From positions 1 to 10,119 of the forward strand of contig JALLAP010000837.1 in the NCBI GenBank assembly GCA_036939355.1: DNA of 10,119 bases, written 5' to 3'. Below the pieces are notes generated by a model. The model had not been told where the DNA came from. It saw only the letters and a program-made list of their open reading frames with translations, and did not search any database. Every line of letters starts with the position of its first letter. Positions within the stretch are counted from its first letter, which is position 1. This DNA comes from Thalassiosira profunda (lineage: Eukaryota; Bacillariophyta; Thalassiosirophyceae; Thalassiosirales; Thalassiosiraceae). Shown piece by piece: positions 7,801 to 10,119 of this stretch. The position numbers were made by a program, and so were the translations under genes.

Positions 7801-9605
7801 GCGAGGTGGGCGCACGTGAGGGAGTGTTTTTCCTTGGGGGTGGCGGGAGCGGCCGCCAGCGCGGCGGCCTTTGTTGCCGATGCAAGCCGGGGAGTTTTGG
7901 GGGAGGCTGGCTTTGGCAGGTGCTTCGCGGCGGGGGTGGCAATCTCCCCGTCCTCGGGGGACGCGGCCCCCGCCAAGATGGGCTGCTGCGGCGTCCCCTG
8001 GGCCGGCCCGCCCTTCCGCTCGGTCACCTCGCCCGGGGAGGCGAGGCCGGGGCTGGCGTGGGGGGAGGCATACCTTGGCGATCCCATTGGACGCCGACCA
8101 GGGGAAACTCCCAGCCCGCCGTACAATGAGTCCGTCGCGGCCGAATCCGGCTGCTTAGGCGACGCGAGCGCCGAGTGGGGCGTTTCGTGGGGCCTCCCCG
8201 CTTGCAGGGGCGGGGGACTGCGGAAGCTCAGGCCCGGCTGAGCATCTCTCGCCGCCGCTGCTGCTGACGCCGCCGCTGCAGAACTCATCCCCCCGAACGA
8301 CTTTCGCTCGCTGTCCCTCCGTCCCTCCCGCACCTCGCCGGGAGAGGACAGCGTCCTCGACAGCGGCGGGGCCGCGATCCCCTCCAAACCCTCCGGGTCG
8401 CGGTGCCGCGGCTCTCCGTGGCGATGTCCCCCACTTCGCCCCCGCTGCATCCCGCCATGGGAACCGCCGGGACTGAAGGAGTGCCCCCGATCATTGTTGG
8501 ACGCGACGGGGGAGGCCATCGGCGGCGGGGGGACGGATCCGTGCGGGTGGGGGGAGAAGGGGGCGTCCCGCGGGGGATCGCGGCGGTGCCGCTCCCCCTG
8601 CCACGACGGCGGCCGCTGGTGCCCCCCGTGGGCCTGCCCGTGGGGTTGGGTAGAGAAAACGTTGCCCTGGCTCCCGAACCGCGGGGGCGGTCCCGGCCTC
8701 TCCCCCCCAACATTGTAGCCCCGATCGCTGTTCCCCCGGTCCAACGCCGGCCGGGCGAAGGCGTCGGCGCTCCCGAGGGAGCGGGCGCTGCCCCCGCGGT
8801 CGAAGCTGCCCCCGCGCTCGATTCCCCGGCCTTCAATCCCCTGGGCGGCCGCGGGGCCGTAGTGGCCCGCCACCCCGGCCTCCTGGAATTTCCCCCCGTG
8901 TCCTCCTTGGTTCCCAGACCCATGGTGCGGCGGCCCGTGGTGCCCGTGCCCCCCGTGTTGTCCCTGGCCGCCCTTCTTCTTGTTCCGGTAATTGTTGGGG
9001 CAGTCGTGCCACTCGTGGTCGTGCCCCTTGAAGCGGCAGGGGTTGTGCCACTTTCCCCCTCCCCCGGGTTTGCGATGCCCCCCCGCTCCGTGGGCTCCAC
9101 TTCCAACCCCGTGGGGAGGGACGGGCTCGTTCAAAGGGATGCTGTTGGGGTTGGCCCCGTCGAAGGCACCGTCCCCCCCTCTCCCGTAGATGCTCATCAT
9201 CTCCCGATCCTTCTGAGAGACATTGTGCCCTCCCTGGTGGAAGCCCTTGCGGAAGCTGCCGCTTCGGGGGGTACTCCCCCCGCCTCCGTGGGGGCCGTGG
9301 CCGTAGTGCCCGTGCCCGCCGGGGGCGGGGCTGCTTAATCCCGGCGGCCCGTGGGAGCTCCCACGGCGGTGCCCTCCTCCCCCGTGGGCGTGGTGCCCCC
9401 CGCCTCCCTGGTGATGTCCGCCGCCGTGGGAGCCGTGGCGATTGTGGTGGGGCTGGTAGCCCGCGTACCCCCGCGCTTGTCCAGCTGCAGGGTTGGGGTT
9501 GTGGGGGCCGTCCCCCGAATCCGACGAGGGGACGCGCTGGGGGGTCCGCTGGTGGCCCCCCTGATGGCGGGGCCGGTTCGGCCCGCCCGTGCCGTGGCCG
9601 TCCAT
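4869..9605 (-). CDS. NCoR/SMRT/Snt1-like transcriptional corepressor with two SANT domains
   Basis: This is a 1578-residue intronless protein expected in the nucleus as the scaffold of a class I histone deacetylase complex, like animal NCoR/SMRT or yeast Snt1. SANT1 lies at about 1107-1157 (NPWSDMEK, HPKDFRKIASFL, DCIAFYY); this motif set resembles the NCoR deacetylase-activating SANT. SANT2 lies at about 1319-1368 (KWKDKEK, WTAVAAAVGTRS, VKNYFYDNR), the usual chromatin or histone-tail type. Residues 1-400 are Gly/His/Pro/Arg-rich and look disordered, with a Cys/His motif at 190-202. Residues 410-590 carry many SP/TP sites, and about 685-830 form a highly charged Arg/Glu coiled coil. Residues 1270-1275 are six histidines, followed by a basic NLS-like KRRR and Lys-rich tracts near 1380. 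The tail from 1410 is Gln-rich. I use the ATG at 9605-9603; the frame stays open to 9731, but only a GTG stands there and a stop lies at 9747-9749. The closest alternative is another SANT/Myb chromatin protein. Confidence 0.75.
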   Translation of the reverse strand: MDGHGTGGPNRPRHQGGHQRTPQRVPSSDSGDGPHNPNPAAGQARGYAGYQPHHNRHGSHGGGHHQGGGGHHAHGGGGHRRGSSHGPPGLSSPAPGGHGHYGHGPHGGGGSTPRSGSFRKGFHQGGHNVSQKDREMMSIYGRGGDGAFDGANPNSIPLNEPVPPHGVGSGAHGAGGHRKPGGGGKWHNPCRFKGHDHEWHDCPNNYRNKKKGGQGQHGGHGHHGPPHHGSGNQGGHGGKFQEAGVAGHYGPAAAQGIEGRGIERGGSFDRGGSARSLGSADAFARPALDRGNSDRGYNVGGERPGPPPRFGSQGNVFSTQPHGQAHGGHQRPPSWQGERHRRDPPRDAPFSPHPHGSVPPPPMASPVASNNDRGHSFSPGGSHGGMQRGRSGGHRHGEPRHRDPEGLEGIAAPPLSRTLSSPGEVREGRRDSERKSFGGMSSAAAASAAAAARDAQPGLSFRSPPPLQAGRPHETPHSALASPKQPDSAATDSLYGGLGVSPGRRPMGSPRYASPHASPGLASPGEVTERKGGPAQGTPQQPILAGAASPEDGEIATPAAKHLPKPASPKTPRLASATKAAALAAAPATPKEKHSLTCAHLADADNVRKAEAIVASMVRLADFHIPTVAPATSGAGGGAHGSAQGSQGPQNNTQGGTQGQDQGLPLPTKMEITHCMTTIEHKIKGKMKASVGARREVRELQEREAGEKRAREEAQERRRREEEEAEERTAREEEGGIRRATDECGARVREREDRAASAKREMEGTFDARKAASDDRRRAELARLQSHRQSEIADESRGVTAEIAALRAELEEAERSAAEEELLALEQEAGDAHRQIPEDDPTDASEKVPTLDMPGKMSGLVAGILAENQQRAREAHLEALEAIPYFPDAGKKNGTSGGEGGSREISNEEWSNRARKVTGLHDALFADPTAVPCYDAHNARFLELAPRIKDCIRRKNKALTERWESLATQYVARQQTHTEAHGWDEEMAARGGYFSAAALPKNSGEGNEGGAAAAGASPGVRGNNPYRRPRRGISPGDVVRSDYELEQQIAELAAKEAMEKRIREGGCALPRQEGWLERQLFATHTNGFFGREVDDPYEEMEERRYVNPWSDMEKCIFLDRFLHHPKDFRKIASFLQHKSTKDCIAFYYDSKKAVPYKHALKEFLQRKKRRDDAVSWDATIQCCLAMGARVKAGTRERPLRFELPAHDFTYRTRLFHPMRLEVFETLEEAVAHARPSEDAKAHGGKKKRSNWFILDPHEKAFLKHGDDGDHHHHHHSSKRRRTAKDAAGSESEEDARPKKASRKAGKGSGEGKKKPATKPQKWKDKEKALFLAALDAHGHDWTAVAAAVGTRSAVQVKNYFYDNRKSIEKQTKKADRAAAKPKKKKAKKAKKPAASVADMELRRAESAASAQYLQQQQLQYQEHIRQQALQAQQAQQQIERLRQQQLEQSLARQLQQQQIAQQVLAMRGQQVGAARSFSPHAAQGQQYGMPQQQYQPQGGAGGGAQQGDLERIYQAAASAGIPASALEAALASARGGGGQQQQQQQDSQSQQLANIELLRRLQQQQQQNQGGGNYGYQR
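4905..4922 (-). repeat. (CTG)6 trinucleotide run, encoding Gln6 in the corepressor tail
   Basis: Six perfect CTG triplets on the plus strand read as six CAG codons (residues 1562-1567) on the coding strand, just before the C-terminus. Pure triplet runs are prone to slippage, so the length may differ between strains or alleles. Confidence 0.85.
4971..4991 (-). repeat. Mixed CTG/TTG run, encoding Gln7 in the corepressor tail
   Basis: Seven consecutive glutamine codons, a mix of CAG and CAA on the coding strand, encode residues 1539-1545. The codon mixture interrupts the nucleotide repeat and suggests the amino-acid run, not just slippage, has been kept. Confidence 0.8.
5781..5798 (-). repeat. 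Natural hexahistidine run in the corepressor
   Basis: The plus strand reads ATG followed by five GTG triplets, giving five CAC codons and one CAT codon on the coding strand (residues 1270-1275). It sits between an acidic GDDGD and a basic SSKRRR segment, within the linker separating the two SANT domains. Its role is unknown; slippage of a GTG repeat is the simplest origin. Confidence 0.85.
8840..9600 (-). repeat. Gly/His-rich low-complexity coding region
   Basis: The first roughly 250 residues of the corepressor consist largely of short irregular repeats of Gly and His with Pro, Ser and Arg, such as GGGHHQGGGG and HHAHGGGGHRRG. The DNA is accordingly dense in CCC, GGG, GTG and CCG runs. The composition differs sharply from the ordered C-terminal half. 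It interrupts only for a conserved-looking Cys/His motif (8991-9044). The region is predicted to be disordered and could bind metal or RNA, or support condensates; none of these is shown. Confidence 0.7.
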
Positions 9606-9932
9606 ATTTGTTTCACCGATTGTCAGCGGTGGCCGCCGCTGCCGATGTTCTGGTGACGCTTTGGCGTCGTGGGTTGTGGGTGTGGGTGGTGGGCAAAAGC
9701 GAGGCGAGCAGGGCGTCTCTTTCTTCCCCACGGGTTCTGTTGCGGTTCATGTAACAAACTTTATCCCTTTATCATTTTACAGCCACTATATTTTAGTAGT
9801 GTATCCCCACAAAGTAAATGGTGCATTTTAGGGGTACGGTTTACCTAGTGTGAGATTACCCTCGGTCGTCCTGCCCCCTGCGCCCGCCGTGCTCGTCCCG
9901 CTCCCCGCTCCGCCCCCAGCCACGCTGCCTCA
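9606..9932. promoter_or_regulatory. Divergent intergenic region, AT-rich core, between the corepressor and the second MYND-like gene
   Basis: These 327 bp separate genes transcribed away from each other and must carry both 5' UTRs. The stretch at about 9748-9830 is strikingly AT-rich against GC-rich flanks and includes TATATTTT at 9787-9794, a possible TATA-like element on either strand. It contains three small inverted repeats: CACTA/TAGTG (9784-9788 with 9797-9801), AAATG/CATTT (9816-9820 with 9824-9828), and an outer CCCC/GGGG (9805-9808 with 9831-9834). The part nearest the corepressor (9606-9747) is open in the corepressor frame but lacks an ATG there, so I treat it as 5' UTR. I find no other gene. 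Confidence 0.5.
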
Positions 9933-10119
9933 ATGTCGACCACTGAAGATGCATCGAGGTGCGCCGCGTGTGGCGAGGGAGGAGACGCGCTAAATGTACT
10001 ATTTGAGGGCTGCAACCTGGTCAAATTTTGTTGCAATGCGGAGTGCGAGGAGCGTGCCGCCGAGATCTACGACGAGCTCCTATTCCGCGACCCCCCGAGG
10101 AATGAGGAGTGCCCCCTTT
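9933..10119 (+). CDS. MYND-like zinc-finger protein, second paralogue, partial (3' end beyond window)
   Basis: This is the start of a second member of the family seen at 3564. The first ATG is at 9933-9935; upstream the frame is open to a TAG at 9846-9848 but has no earlier ATG. Sixty-two codons are visible, with no break. Cysteines stand at 10, 13, 27, 33/34, 38 and 60. The region GCNLVK, the CC doublet and ECEERAA match the first copy closely, in DNA as well as protein. As in that copy, an aromatic residue (F24) occupies the expected third-ligand position and the H-x3-C tail is absent; C60 probably begins the RING-like cluster. Unlike the first copy it has only nine residues before the finger, so it lacks the basic N-terminal extension. 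The RING-like and Sel1 parts are inferred to lie beyond the window edge. Confidence 0.7.
   Translation, partial: MSTTEDASRCAACGEGGDALNVLFEGCNLVKFCCNAECEERAAEIYDELLFRDPPRNEECPL

Noticed and set aside
8403..9338. 311-residue plus-strand open frame rich in Val, Pro and Gly
   Set aside because: It mirrors the Gly/His-rich corepressor N-terminus. Low-complexity GC-rich DNA opens several frames at once.
9606..9731. 42-residue N-terminal extension of the corepressor starting at 9731
   Set aside because: The codon there is GTG, not ATG, and no in-frame ATG precedes the upstream stop at 9747-9749. A eukaryotic nuclear gene should start at the ATG at 9605.

Overview
The window looks like nuclear DNA of a unicellular eukaryote, most likely a centric diatom of the Thalassiosira type. 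I infer this from three things. The long reading frames lack introns and encode eukaryote-only proteins: dynactin p150 and a two-SANT corepressor. The GC content is high. Both ends of the window carry members of the MYND/RING/Sel1 family that I associate with Thalassiosira genomes. The species is not proven, and both window edges cut through genes.

Layout. Positions 1-3419 (minus) are the N-terminal 1139 codons of a dynactin p150 (Glued)-like protein with a CAP-Gly domain; its 3' end lies outside the window. A 144-bp divergent promoter follows. Positions 3564-4832 (plus) hold a MYND-like/RING-like/Sel1-repeat gene broken by three frame changes of the same sign. Only 36 bp separate its last stop from the stop of the next gene, which converges on it. 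Positions 4869-9605 (minus) encode a 1578-residue NCoR/SMRT/Snt1-like corepressor with a very long Gly/His-rich N-terminus, two SANT domains and a Gln-rich tail. Positions 9606-9932 are an AT-rich divergent intergenic region. From 9933 (plus) to the edge runs the start of a second MYND-like paralogue.

How the parts relate. The genes do not form a pathway. Dynactin serves dynein transport in the cytoplasm, and the corepressor is expected to act in the nucleus in a histone deacetylase complex. The two MYND-like copies flank the corepressor gene as a diverged direct repeat about 6 kb apart. Both lack the same zinc-ligand positions, so the reduced finger was inherited rather than produced by decay of one copy. 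This reduced MYND-RING-Sel1 design, and the unusual composition of the corepressor, are the least explained things here. I see no tRNA, rRNA, CRISPR array or mobile element.
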